34,624 nucleotides of DNA from an uncultured Neomegalonema sp. (GTDB lineage: Bacteria > Pseudomonadota > Alphaproteobacteria > Rhodobacterales > Rhodobacteraceae). The stretch is from positions 1-34,624 of the forward strand of contig CALGNO010000168.1 in NCBI GenBank assembly GCA_937958625.1, given 5' to 3'. The notes under the pieces were generated by a model that had not been told where the DNA came from, did no database searches, and worked only from the letters and a program-made list of their open reading frames with translations. Both the position numbers and the translations under genes were made by a program. Position 1 is the first letter of the stretch. Every line of letters begins with the position of its first letter. This document shows, in pieces, positions 16,594 to 25,022 of this stretch.

Positions 16594-16676
16594 GCGGTTT
16601 GGCCGATCCGTGCTTTTGCTTGGGCGGCATACGCACTATATCCACGGGAGTTTCCACCATCGCAAGGACTGACCCG

Positions 16677-17006
16677 ATGGACAAAATGAGCGACCGCCGC
16701 AAAGCGTTCGAGAACAAATTCGCCCACGATTCCGAAATGATCTTCAAGGCCGAGGCCCGCCGCAACCGGATGCTCGCCACATGGCTCGGGCCGAAATTCG
16801 GCATGACCGATGAAGAGGCCAAGACCTATGGCGGCACCCTGATCGCCGCCGACCTCAAGGAAGCAGGCGATGACGATGTCGTTCAGAAAGTCCTTGCCGA
16901 TGCCAGCGAACGCGGTGTCACGGTCGACGAGGCCGAGCTGCGCGCGAAATCCGATGCCTTGCTGAACGAAGCCAAGGCCGAACTCATGAAGGATGTCGAG
17001 GAATAG
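16677..17006 (+). CDS. F1F0-ATPase inhibitor subunit zeta (DUF1476)
   Basis: A 109-residue helical protein of the DUF1476 family, whose Paracoccus member blocks ATP hydrolysis by F1 like mitochondrial IF1. The conserved start RRKAFENKFAHD, then ARRNRMLATWLGPKFGM and the acidic second half, matches along the whole length. ATG 16677 has AAGGA eight bases upstream; an in-frame extension back to 16599 has no such site. It is divergent from purC, and its stop lies nine bases before the DUF2256 gene. Confidence 0.9.
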   Translation: MDKMSDRRKAFENKFAHDSEMIFKAEARRNRMLATWLGPKFGMTDEEAKTYGGTLIAADLKEAGDDDVVQKVLADASERGVTVDEAELRAKSDALLNEAKAELMKDVEE

Positions 17007-17014
17007 CCCGCACG

Positions 17015-17158
17015 CTGAAAAAGGGCGATTTGCCGACCAAGGATTGCGCCACCTGCGGGCGGGCTTTTGCTTGGCGAAAAAAGTGGGCGGCGGTGTGGGA
17101 CGAGGTAAAATATTGCTCCGACCGATGCCGCCGCGAACGGGGTAAACGCCGTGAGTAA
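17015..17158 (+). CDS. DUF2256 small zinc-ribbon-like protein, apparently CTG start
   Basis: A 47-residue protein easily missed for its size. The sequence reads KKGDLPTKDCATCGRAF, then AWRKKWAAVWDEVKYCSDRC and an Arg-rich tail. This is the DUF2256 pattern, with cysteines at 11, 14, 34 and 38 that probably bind zinc. No ATG, GTG or TTG lies at the family N-terminus; CTG at 17015 fits, with GAGGAA about ten bases upstream. A TTG at 17030 is an alternative but would cut the conserved KKGDLP. It overlaps the start of the photolyase-like gene by eight bases. Function unknown; DUF2256 genes often neighbour cryptochrome genes. Confidence 0.78.
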   Translation: MKKGDLPTKDCATCGRAFAWRKKWAAVWDEVKYCSDRCRRERGKRRE

Positions 17159-18692
17159 AGCCCTGCCCTCTCCCCTGCGCCGTCTGGTCGTCGTTTGCGG
17201 GGATCAGCTCGACCGCGAATCGGACGTCTTCGATGGGTTCGATCCGGCGCGTGATGCGGTTTTGATGACCGAGGCCCAGGAAGAGGCGACGTATGTGTGG
17301 CAACACAAGCGCCGTCTCGTTTTCTTCTTCGCGGCGATGCGCAGCTTTCGTGATGTGCTGCGCAAAGACGGTATTCCGGTGCTTTATAACGCGCTGGATG
17401 ATGCCGACCCGCCGAAGACCCTTGCCGAGGGTCTGAGCCGCGCCATCGAGGCGCATTCACCTGAAGAGATCGTTCTCGCCCGCCCCGGCGATTATCGGGT
17501 GCTCGAGGCCCTGACCGCCGTGGCCGACATACGGCTGGTTGAGGAAAGCCATTTCCTTACGACCCCGGCGGATTTTCGCGAGTTTCGGAAAGGCCGCAAA
17601 CGGTTGGTTCTGGAGGATTTCTACCGCCAGATGCGCCGCCAGACTGGCTATCTCATGAAGGGCGACAAGCCCGAGGGCGGCGAGTGGAATTTCGATAAGG
17701 AAAACCGCGGCACCTTTGGCAAGGAGGGGCCGGGGCTGGTGCCGGGGCGCGAGGGATTTCCCCGCTCGGCGGTGACTCAGGCCGTTGTCGATATGGTGGG
17801 CGAGCGATTCCCCGATGCCCCCGGCTCGCTGGAGGATTTCGAGGAGCCGGTGACCCGCGAGGATGCCCTCGCCGCCCTCGATGAGTTCATCGAACACAGG
17901 CTGTGCGAATTCGGGCGCTATCAGGATGCAATGTGGGAGGGGGATTCGACCCTCTATCACTCCCGCATTTCGCAGGTTCTAAACGTCAAGCTGCTCAACC
18001 CGCGCGAGGTCTGCGAGGCCGCCATCGCGGCCTATGACGCCGGGCGCGCGCCGATCAACGCCGTCGAGGGATTCGTGCGACAGGTCATCGGCTGGCGCGA
18101 ATTCACGCGCGGGATCTATTGGACTGAAATGCCGGATTACGCCGAGATGAACGGCCTCGACGCCCACGAGGATGTGCCGGATTTCTTCTGGACCGGCGAG
18201 ACCGATATGGCCTGTCTGCGCGATGCCATCGGCAAGCTGCTCAAGACAGGATATGCCCATCACATCGAACGGCTGATGCTGATGGGCCTCTACCTACAGT
18301 TGCACGGAACCGACCCTTTCAAGGCCCATGAATGGCACATGGCGCTCTATCTTGACGCGATAGACTGGGTGTCCATGCCCAATATGTTGGGGATGAGCCA
18401 GCACGGCGATGGTGGCATCGTCGGCACCAAGCCCTACTGCGCCTCGGGGGCCTATATCAACCGGATGGGCCACTACTGCCGCGATTGCCGTTTTGATCCG
18501 AAACAATCCACCGGCGAGAAAGCTTGTCCATTTACAACGCTCTACTGGGACTTTTTGGCGCGGCATGAGAAAAAATTCGCCTCTAACCGGCGCATGGGCC
18601 TTCAACTGGCCAATCTACGCCGTAAGGATGACGCCGAAGTCGCGGCAATTCGAGAAAAAGCTCAAATTTTGATAAAATCCGTCTCGAATTAG
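17151..18692 (+). CDS. Iron-sulfur bacterial cryptochrome/(6-4) photolyase (CryB/PhrB type)
   Basis: A 513-residue deoxyribodipyrimidine photolyase-related protein (FeS-BCP class). The N-terminal antenna domain begins LRRLVVVCGDQLDRES. The C-terminal FAD domain includes VRQVIGWREFTRGIYW and MLGMSQHGDGG. Four cysteines at 355, 443, 446 and 459 (MAC, HYCRDC, KAC) match the spacing of the [4Fe-4S] ligands in Agrobacterium PhrB. It should therefore be a (6-4) photolyase or a blue-light photoreceptor like Rhodobacter CryB. The GTG start at 17151 lies inside the end of the DUF2256 gene. Repair versus signalling cannot be decided from sequence. Confidence 0.93.
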   Translation: MSKALPSPLRRLVVVCGDQLDRESDVFDGFDPARDAVLMTEAQEEATYVWQHKRRLVFFFAAMRSFRDVLRKDGIPVLYNALDDADPPKTLAEGLSRAIEAHSPEEIVLARPGDYRVLEALTAVADIRLVEESHFLTTPADFREFRKGRKRLVLEDFYRQMRRQTGYLMKGDKPEGGEWNFDKENRGTFGKEGPGLVPGREGFPRSAVTQAVVDMVGERFPDAPGSLEDFEEPVTREDALAALDEFIEHRLCEFGRYQDAMWEGDSTLYHSRISQVLNVKLLNPREVCEAAIAAYDAGRAPINAVEGFVRQVIGWREFTRGIYWTEMPDYAEMNGLDAHEDVPDFFWTGETDMACLRDAIGKLLKTGYAHHIERLMLMGLYLQLHGTDPFKAHEWHMALYLDAIDWVSMPNMLGMSQHGDGGIVGTKPYCASGAYINRMGHYCRDCRFDPKQSTGEKACPFTTLYWDFLARHEKKFASNRRMGLQLANLRRKDDAEVAAIREKAQILIKSVSN

Positions 18693-18718
18693 ATCGAATC
18701 GCGCTGCTTGAGCGAGAA

Positions 18719-18735
18719 TATTCGTAAATCGAATA
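18719..18735. promoter_or_regulatory. Small inverted repeat upstream of dksA
   Basis: TATTCG, five bases, CGAATA lies in the 173-base AT-richer gap between the photolyase gene and dksA. It could be an operator or part of the dksA promoter region. No other structure or terminator was seen in this gap. Confidence 0.3.
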
Positions 18736-18865
18736 AAGCAAGCCCCTGTAAACGCCCAACAAACGCGAATTGTGAAGTGACTTTTCCGTGTGGGTCATGT
18801 ATTCGGCCAGCATCTTGAATCGACATCACCGGGATCAACAAGGTGATGCGTAGGGAGAGAAGAAA

Positions 18866-19288
18866 ATGACGACAATGATCGAGTTTGATGAGGACTACAC
18901 GCCATGCGAGTCAGAGCCGTTCATGAATGAACGGCAGCGTGCATTCTTCACCGCGAAGTTGATGGAATGGAAACGCGAATTGCTGCGCGAATCCCAAGGC
19001 ACCGTCGAGGCGCTGCAGAAAGAGACCCGCAATGTTCCCGATGTTGCCGACCGCGCCTCGGACGAGGCGGACCGCGCGCTCGAGCTGCGCACCCGCGACC
19101 GCCAGCGTAAACTGATCTCGAAGATCGACTCGTCTCTGCGCCGGATCAAGACCGGCGATTACGGTTATTGCGACATCACCGGCGACCCGATCAGCCTCAA
19201 GCGCCTGATCGCGCGCCCGACGGCCACTATGTCGGTCGAGGCTCAGGAAAAACACGAACGCCGCGAGCGCGTCTATCGCGAAGACTGA
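18866..19288 (+). CDS. dksA: RNA polymerase-binding transcription factor DksA
   Basis: A 140-residue DksA that would bind the RNA polymerase secondary channel and, with ppGpp, retune rRNA and amino-acid promoters. The coiled-coil tip region DVADRASDEADRA is present. The zinc-finger region reads GYCDITGDPISLKRLIARPT and then ATMSVEAQ, so only one of the four usual zinc cysteines remains; single-cysteine DksA proteins are known from Rhodobacter. ATG 18866 has GGGAGAG seven bases upstream. A terminator follows at 19316. Confidence 0.94.
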   Translation: MTTMIEFDEDYTPCESEPFMNERQRAFFTAKLMEWKRELLRESQGTVEALQKETRNVPDVADRASDEADRALELRTRDRQRKLISKIDSSLRRIKTGDYGYCDITGDPISLKRLIARPTATMSVEAQEKHERRERVYRED

Positions 19289-19315
19289 CCACACGTATCA
19301 GCACGGGAATCATGA

Positions 19316-19344
19316 GGGGGTGCGCTGCGGCGTGCCCCTTTTTT
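19316..19344 (+). terminator. Intrinsic terminator after dksA
   Basis: GGGGTGCGC pairs with GCGTGCCCC (two wobble pairs, TGCG loop), followed by six T residues. It lies 28 bases after the dksA stop and before the aldehyde dehydrogenase gene. Confidence 0.75.
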
Positions 19345-19436
19345 CGTGCGCCCGCGCAGTATCGTCACGACCGGCATTGGAACCGGCGGCGGCACCGCTA
19401 CGTTATGGCCCCACCGCCCCTATATCGGAGCCTGCG

Positions 19437-20924
19437 ATGACGGCCCTTGCCTATTCTGCCGATCACACCGACGACGAGTCGCCCCAGCCGGAGGAGCGCC
19501 TGATGCGCCTTCTGACGGCCCAGCAAGCGGCCTGTCGGGCCGACCCGATGCCGGATCGTGCGACCAGAATCAGACGGCTCGATCTGCTCCACAACGCCTT
19601 GCTGGACAATCGGGAGCGCCTGATCGCCGCCGTCAGCACAGATTTCTCAAACCGCGCAGCGGCGGAGACAGAGCTGGCCGAAATCCTGCCGGTTCTGGAA
19701 AGCATTGCCTATTATCGCAAGCGGTCGCGCCGGTTCATGAAATCCCGACGTCGGCACGCTGGTCTGACCCTGATGCCCGCGCGGGTCGAGATACGGTATC
19801 AGCCTCTGGGCGTGGTCGGCATCGTGGTGCCCTGGAACTTTCCGATCATGCTGGCGCTCTCGCCACTGGTGGGCGCTTTGGCTGCGGGTAACCGGGCCAT
19901 GTTGAAAGTCTCGGAATTTGCCCCGGCGACCGGCGACCTGCTGGGGCAGATCATCGCGGGACTCTATGCCGAGGACGAGGTCACAGTGGTCACCGGCGGT
20001 GTCGAGGTGGCGACGGCCTTCACCAAATTGCCCTTCGATCACCTGGTCTTCACCGGGTCGACCGAGGTCGGTAAAATCGTCATGCGGGCGGCGGCAGAGA
20101 ACCTGACGCCTGTTACGCTGGAACTCGGCGGCAAGTCTCCGGCGATCATCCACGAGGATTTTCCCATCGACGAGGCCGCAAGGCGGATTGCGTTCGGCAA
20201 GGGCATCAATGCCGGACAGGTCTGTATCGCGCCGGACTATGTGCTCTGTCCGCGCGCGCATGTCCGTGCGTTCTGCGATGCCTTCGCCGCTGCCTTTCGC
20301 AAGAATTATCCTACCCTGCGCGACAACGCCGACTACACGGCGATCATCAACGACGAGCAAAAGCACAGGCTGGAAGAATGCCTGGACGACGCGCGCATCG
20401 GCGGCGCGACGCTGATCGCCCTGAACCCGGCTGACGACGAATTGCAGGACACGCGCAAGATGCCGATGATTCTTGCCCTCGACACGACCGACGAGATGAT
20501 GGTTCGGCGCGAGGAAATCTTCGGCCCGATCTTACCCATCATTGCCTACGATTCGCTGGAGGAGGCCATCGGCTACATCAATGACCGCCCGCGTCCGCTG
20601 GCGCTTTACTACTTCGACTGGGACAAGGGGCGCGCCGAGACGGTGCTGAACCGCACCCATTCGGGCGGGGCGTGCATCAACGACACGATGAGTCAGGCCG
20701 TTGCCGATGATATTCCGTTCGGCGGCGTCGGCGCGTCTGGCATGGGCCATTACCACGGCGAGGAAGGCTTTCGCACGTTTTCAAAGGCCAAGGGCGTCGT
20801 GCGCAAGGGGCGTATCGACCCCATCTCGTTCATAGGACCACCCTGGAACAATCTCGCTTTCCGGGCCGTGAAAGCGGTTCAAAAGCTGCGCTTCAGGCGG
20901 CGGCGCATCAGCGACCCGAATTGA
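19437..20924 (+). CDS. Coniferyl aldehyde dehydrogenase-like aldehyde dehydrogenase
   Basis: A 495-residue NAD(P)-dependent ALDH oxidising an aldehyde to its acid. It has GVVGIVVPWNFPIMLALSPL near residue 125, VTLELGGKSP with the general-base Glu, and GQVCIAPDYV with the catalytic Cys. The late PFGGVGASGMGHYHGEEGF is shared by coniferyl-aldehyde and fatty-aldehyde ALDHs. The C-terminal tail is Arg-rich (RFRRRR) after a hydrophobic patch. ATG 19437 has GGAG six bases upstream; a longer frame to 19320 would run back into the dksA terminator. True substrate unknown; lignin-derived or long-chain aldehydes are plausible. Confidence 0.88.
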   Translation: MTALAYSADHTDDESPQPEERLMRLLTAQQAACRADPMPDRATRIRRLDLLHNALLDNRERLIAAVSTDFSNRAAAETELAEILPVLESIAYYRKRSRRFMKSRRRHAGLTLMPARVEIRYQPLGVVGIVVPWNFPIMLALSPLVGALAAGNRAMLKVSEFAPATGDLLGQIIAGLYAEDEVTVVTGGVEVATAFTKLPFDHLVFTGSTEVGKIVMRAAAENLTPVTLELGGKSPAIIHEDFPIDEAARRIAFGKGINAGQVCIAPDYVLCPRAHVRAFCDAFAAAFRKNYPTLRDNADYTAIINDEQKHRLEECLDDARIGGATLIALNPADDELQDTRKMPMILALDTTDEMMVRREEIFGPILPIIAYDSLEEAIGYINDRPRPLALYYFDWDKGRAETVLNRTHSGGACINDTMSQAVADDIPFGGVGASGMGHYHGEEGFRTFSKAKGVVRKGRIDPISFIGPPWNNLAFRAVKAVQKLRFRRRRISDPN

Positions 20925-21082
20925 CGGCGATCGCGGCCCTGAGGCAACCGGATGAGACCCGATGCTCGTTTTCATCATCCTTACACAATCCTCTTCGGAA
21001 CGATCCGGGCCGACACTTATTGTCTTGCCAGCGCGATAATCGGTGGCATGGTCCGGCGCATCGGATAACCGGGGGAGCGGTT

Positions 21083-22555
21083 TTGGCCGACACAACCAGC
21101 GAAAGCAGCCTCGCGCGTTTCGGCGTGATCGACATCGGCTCGAACACCGTCAGGCTCGTGGTCTTTGACGGGCGCACCCGCAGTCCGGCCTATTTCTATA
21201 ATGAAAAAGAGACCTGTACGCTCGGGGCCGAGATACAGGAGACCGGCGCGCTCTATCCCGCAGGCAAGACCCGCGCGCTTGCCGCCCTGAAACGCTTTCA
21301 AAACCTCGCCAAAGCCATGAAGATCGAGACCCTGCACGCGGTCGCGACCGCGGCGGTGCGCGATGCCAGCGACGGCCCCGCCTTCGTCAAGCAGATCAAG
21401 AAGGAATGCGGGCTGGATGTTCGCGTGCTGAGTGGCGTTGAAGAGGGCCGCTATGCCGCGATGGGCGTGTTGCTGGGTGAAACGCGCCAAGATTCGGTGG
21501 TCGCCGATATTGGCGGCGCGTCAATGGAACTCACGACAATCGCCAAACGCGAGGTCGGGACCGCGAGAACCACACCGCTCGGCCCCTTGCGTCTGGCATC
21601 CACCGGCCTGACGGGCGACGAGCTGGATGCGTATATCCTGAAACATTTGTCCGAGAACTGGCCCGAGGATGCGCCGGAAAACAGCCGTATTACCCTCGTT
21701 GGCGGTGGCTGGCGGGCCTTTGCCACCCTCGATATGCACCGGCGCGGCTATCCGCTTTCGGTGTTGCAAGGGTATGAAATGTCACCCGAAGACGCCCTGA
21801 AAACCGCCGAATGGACGTTGGAGGCCAGCGACTCCGACCTCTCGAATGCGGGCCTGTCGAAGACACGGCTGGCCAACGCGCCCCTGACGGCGCAAGTGAT
21901 CAGGAACCTGATTGCCCATGGCGCGCCGATGGTCCTTGCCATATCGGCCTATGGGTTGCGCGAAGGGGTTTTGTTTGAAAACCTGCCTAAACGCCTGATC
22001 GCCAGCGACCCGCTGATCCAGTCGGCGGCGTTTCTGGAGCGAAGCTGGGCGCGATTCCCGGGATTCGGTCTGGAGCTTGCCGCATGGCTCTTGCCTTTGT
22101 TCCCGGACGTGACCGAGCGGATGATCGTTGCCGCCTGTCTGCTGGCCGACGTGAACTGGCGCGTGCATCCCGACTATCGGGCCAAGGCCTGTTTCGTGAC
22201 CGTGACCCAAGCCAATCTCGGCGGCCTGACCCATGGCGAGCGCGTCTTTCTCGGCATTGCCCTCGCCTATCGGTACAAGGGCGCGAAGGATGCGCTTAAA
22301 TCAGAACCGGCAACCGCGCTGGTATCGTCGGAAGAACGGGTGCAGGCCGAGGCGCTGGGCCGCACGATCCGCCTCGGGTCGATGGTCAGTGGCACCGCCC
22401 CGCAAATTCTGGCGCGCAGCACGCTGACGCGCGACGACACGGCGATTACCCTGACGGTGGACGAGTCCGATGCGATGTTGCTGGCCGGGTCGGTCGAGCG
22501 CCGCCTTGCTTCCCTCGCCTCGGCCCTTGGTCTGGAACCGGTTATCGCGTCCTAG
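21083..22555 (+). CDS. Ppx/GppA family exopolyphosphatase or pppGpp phosphatase
   Basis: About 490 residues of the ASKHA phosphatase fold. FGVIDIGSNTVRLVVFDG is the first phosphate loop; TAAVRDASDG, LSGVEEGRYAAMGVL and VVADIGGASMEL follow. The C-terminal half is the helical HD-like domain. It hydrolyses polyphosphate and/or pppGpp, and so links to the stringent response together with dksA nearby. TTG at 21083 is chosen because GGGGGAG precedes it by five bases and the family start follows. The frame is open back to 20921 but without a ribosome-binding site. Its stop shares CTAG with the convergent rlmB stop. Confidence 0.9.
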   Translation: MADTTSESSLARFGVIDIGSNTVRLVVFDGRTRSPAYFYNEKETCTLGAEIQETGALYPAGKTRALAALKRFQNLAKAMKIETLHAVATAAVRDASDGPAFVKQIKKECGLDVRVLSGVEEGRYAAMGVLLGETRQDSVVADIGGASMELTTIAKREVGTARTTPLGPLRLASTGLTGDELDAYILKHLSENWPEDAPENSRITLVGGGWRAFATLDMHRRGYPLSVLQGYEMSPEDALKTAEWTLEASDSDLSNAGLSKTRLANAPLTAQVIRNLIAHGAPMVLAISAYGLREGVLFENLPKRLIASDPLIQSAAFLERSWARFPGFGLELAAWLLPLFPDVTERMIVAACLLADVNWRVHPDYRAKACFVTVTQANLGGLTHGERVFLGIALAYRYKGAKDALKSEPATALVSSEERVQAEALGRTIRLGSMVSGTAPQILARSTLTRDDTAITLTVDESDAMLLAGSVERRLASLASALGLEPVIAS

Positions 22556-23316
22556 GTCCGGCTGGCATAGAGCGCGACAGCCGCCGCGTTCGACACATTC
22601 AGCGACGCAAAACCCGATTGCGAGGGAATCGCCGCAAGCGCATCGCAGGTTTCGCGGGTTTTCTCGCGCAAGCCCGGCCCCTCGGCCCCCAGCACGATGC
22701 CCACCGGCGATCCCTTTGCCGCCGCCATCGCGTCGCCGAGGCTGATCGGGGCCTCGCCGTCGAGGCCGACCATGATGTAGCCGCTCTCTTGCAGCGCGAC
22801 CATTTCCGTCGCGATATTACGGACGCGCAGGTAAGGCTGACGCTCCAGCGCGCCGCTCGCCGCCTTCGCCAGTGCACCGGTTTCCGGGGCCGAGTGGCGA
22901 AATGGTGCAATGACAGCTCGCGCGCCGAACACCTCTGCCGTGCGCAGGATAGCGCCGACATTATGCGGATCGCTGACCCGGTCGAGCACGAGGACGACCG
23001 CGCCCTCCTCCGCCGCGCAGACCTCCGTCGGAGTGCCCCAGTCCAGCCCGTCGGTTTCCAGCGCCGCGCCCTGATGGACCGAATTCGGATCAAGGGGGGC
23101 CGAAAACTTGCGGGCATCGCATTGCTCGGGCGTAATCCCGCTCTCGGCGATGGCCTCGACCAGTTGATTGCGGGCGTTCAGCGTCACGACAAGGCGATGC
23201 TTGGTGCGGTTCGGATTCTGCAAGGCGGCGCGCACCGCGTGGATACCGAACATCCAATACCGGCCACTTTCAAAGCGGTCCTGCCAGTTATCGCGGGGTC
23301 GTTGGGGTTTTTTCAT
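22552..23316 (-). CDS. rlmB: 23S rRNA (guanosine-2251-2'-O)-methyltransferase RlmB (SpoU/TrmH family)
   Basis: A 254-residue SPOUT methyltransferase. The N-terminal substrate-binding domain starts FGIHAVRAALQNPNR. The trefoil-knot domain carries VLDRVSDPHNVGAILRTAEV, GIVLGAEGPGLREKT and SLNVSNAAAVALY, motifs 1 to 3 of the SpoU class. It methylates the ribose of a 23S rRNA guanosine in the peptidyl-transferase region. The gene is convergent with ppx/gppA, sharing bases of both stop codons, and divergent from tRNA-Tyr. Confidence 0.93.
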   Translation of the reverse strand: MKKPQRPRDNWQDRFESGRYWMFGIHAVRAALQNPNRTKHRLVVTLNARNQLVEAIAESGITPEQCDARKFSAPLDPNSVHQGAALETDGLDWGTPTEVCAAEEGAVVLVLDRVSDPHNVGAILRTAEVFGARAVIAPFRHSAPETGALAKAASGALERQPYLRVRNIATEMVALQESGYIMVGLDGEAPISLGDAMAAAKGSPVGIVLGAEGPGLREKTRETCDALAAIPSQSGFASLNVSNAAAVALYASRT

Positions 23317-23391
23317 CGCGCCGTCTTAGGGCAGGCGTGGCACCGCAAGCAAGCCCAAGGGAAAGAGTGCCGATTTGGCGCGGTTTCCGCC

Positions 23392-23420
23392 TTGACGCCA
23401 AAACGCCCTTCGCCTAAACC
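23392..23420 (+). promoter_or_regulatory. Predicted sigma-70 promoter of tRNA-Tyr
   Basis: TTGACG (23392-23397), 17 bases, TAAACC (23415-23420). Start of transcription would be near 23427, about 34 bases before the mature tRNA. Confidence 0.55.
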
Positions 23421-23460
23421 GCCTGCACTCTGCAAAACAGCGCGCTGCGGCGCATCCCGT

Positions 23461-23546
23461 GGAGGGGTGGCAGAGTGGTCAAATGCAACGGACTGTAACT
23501 CCGTCTCGGTGACGATACGCTGGTTCGAATCCAGCCCCCTCCACCA
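23461..23546 (+). tRNA. tRNA-Tyr(GTA)
   Basis: An 86-base class II tRNA with a long variable arm. The acceptor stem GGAGGGG pairs with CCCCTCC (23536-23542), followed by discriminator A and an encoded CCA. The anticodon loop CTGTAAC carries GTA, and the T arm has GGTTCGAATCC. Confidence 0.97.
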
Positions 23547-23620
23547 CTTACTCCCGAAGATTTTTGCCGATACCTGTCATGCTTGGCGGTCCTCGAGCGG
23601 GCCATGATTTGCGCGCTGCG

Positions 23621-24121
23621 CTACGCGGTCTTTCGGTACATAAAATACGGCCAGTTACCGGGCGCAGCGTCGGGAAGCGGGACGCTTTGCCATCCCACAT
23701 CATCCATGGCGCGGTCGGTCAGGACCATGCCGCCCGGCACCAGCAGCGCGTCGAGCATCGGCGCGACATCGGCGGCAAGGCGCGCATCGGCCTCTCGATC
23801 CCGGCTGCCGATATCGGCATGGATAAGAGCGGCGCTGCATCCCAGTGCATCGAACGCCGCCGGAAGCGTTTCGCGGAAATCGCCCAGGAACAGCGAGGCT
23901 TGCGGCGGGACGAGACGCTTCGGCGCGTGGACCTCGAAATCGAAGGCATAGAGCGTCCTGTCGGGGAATAGCGCGCGCAAATGATCGAAGGTGCGGGCCT
24001 TGCCCAACCCAACTTCAAGCACCGACCCCTCTCGCGCGGCAAGCTCCCGCGCGGCGTGGTCAAGGCAGATGCGCTGGGTCATCAGCCGCGCAATCATTCG
24101 GTCTAACTCGCTCATATGCAC
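23621..24121 (-). CDS. Small SAM-dependent methyltransferase-like protein
   Basis: A 166-residue class I methyltransferase-like fold. Motif I is VLEVGLGKARTFDHLR near residues 35-50; FDFEVHAPKR gives the acidic strand-2 residue and AALIHADIGS the motif III strand. It is short for the class and lacks an obvious substrate domain. GTG 24121 has AGGA nine bases upstream; ATG 24115 is an alternative. It is divergent from the kinase-like gene. The acceptor is unknown. Confidence 0.7.
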   Translation of the reverse strand: MHMSELDRMIARLMTQRICLDHAARELAAREGSVLEVGLGKARTFDHLRALFPDRTLYAFDFEVHAPKRLVPPQASLFLGDFRETLPAAFDALGCSAALIHADIGSRDREADARLAADVAPMLDALLVPGGMVLTDRAMDDVGWQSVPLPDAAPGNWPYFMYRKTA

Positions 24122-24168
24122 GTAATGGTTTCCTTGATTTCAACCCTAAGGGGTTGAATACTGCACCC

Positions 24169-25020
24169 ATGTCTTCGCGTTCTTTACCTGAGAAAGCCCT
24201 TGCGGCGCTAAAAATCAACCCAACCGACGTGCCCTATCCCGGTACGTCCTCGCTCGACACGCCTGCCGGAAAGGTCTGGGTCAAAACCGTCGAGCCGCCG
24301 AAACGCACACTCGGAAGCACGGCCCTGCGCATCGTGGGCCGGGTGCTGCCCATTCCGATCCTGCGCCCGTCGAAGGCAGGCAAAGGCGGTGACACGCTGT
24401 TGCAGCAGGCGGAAAAGAGCGCGCGGTTTGCGGCGGCGGGGCTGCCCGTTGCCGAGGTGCGCTATGCGGATCGCGACTTTCTGATCGTCAGCGATGGCGG
24501 CGAGACCCTTGAGCGCCCGATCAAATCGGCAGAGCTGCGCGCCGCGGGCGCGTACTCACCAAAGATGCTGCACCACGCATTGCTGGAAATGTCGCGGGTT
24601 CTCGGCAAGCTACACGCGACCGACCTGGTCCATGGGCGACCTAAAATCCGAGATTTTGCGTGGCGCGATGGGCAGGTAACGATCCTCGATCTGGAGGAAA
24701 GACCCGAAGAGGTCATGCCCCTGGGTGCGGCCAAGGCGCGGGACGTTTTTCTGTGGATCACCGACCTGTCGACCTGGCCGCTGTCACGCGAGATCGCGCC
24801 CGCCGCCGCAGAGATGCTGCACCGGGGGATGGATGACGAGACGCTGCACCACCTTGGACGGCTGCTCGGATTACTGAGCGTCGTATCGGGACCGGCACGG
24901 TTGATCCATCGGGTGATCCCGAACAACCGAGAACTCACCGGCGGTCTGGCGGCCTACCGGGTCATGAAAGATGTCTTCGGCGAAACGGAATTGGATAAAT
25001 CCGCCAGACCGGCGCTCTGA
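24169..25020 (+). CDS. Atypical kinase-like protein (Bud32/lipopolysaccharide-kinase fold)
   Basis: A 283-residue protein resembling bacterial small-molecule or LPS kinases. The LHATDLVHGRPKIRDFAW segment (about 149-165) occupies the catalytic-loop position. The usual HGD is HGR here, with Asp only at 162, and the metal-binding DFG-like motif reads ILDLEE (172-177). An upstream glycine-rich region GKGGDTLLQQAEKSARF may serve ATP binding. No membrane segment. The chosen ATG has only a distant AAGGGG. Kinase activity is uncertain because of the altered loop, though HGRP variants exist in related families. Confidence 0.62.
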   Translation: MSSRSLPEKALAALKINPTDVPYPGTSSLDTPAGKVWVKTVEPPKRTLGSTALRIVGRVLPIPILRPSKAGKGGDTLLQQAEKSARFAAAGLPVAEVRYADRDFLIVSDGGETLERPIKSAELRAAGAYSPKMLHHALLEMSRVLGKLHATDLVHGRPKIRDFAWRDGQVTILDLEERPEEVMPLGAAKARDVFLWITDLSTWPLSREIAPAAAEMLHRGMDDETLHHLGRLLGLLSVVSGPARLIHRVIPNNRELTGGLAAYRVMKDVFGETELDKSARPAL

Positions 25021-25022
25021 CT

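Noticed and set aside
20921..21082. N-terminal extension of the Ppx/GppA protein
   Set aside because: Open frame but no ribosome-binding site and no family similarity; the TTG at 21083 has a strong site and the expected N-terminus follows.
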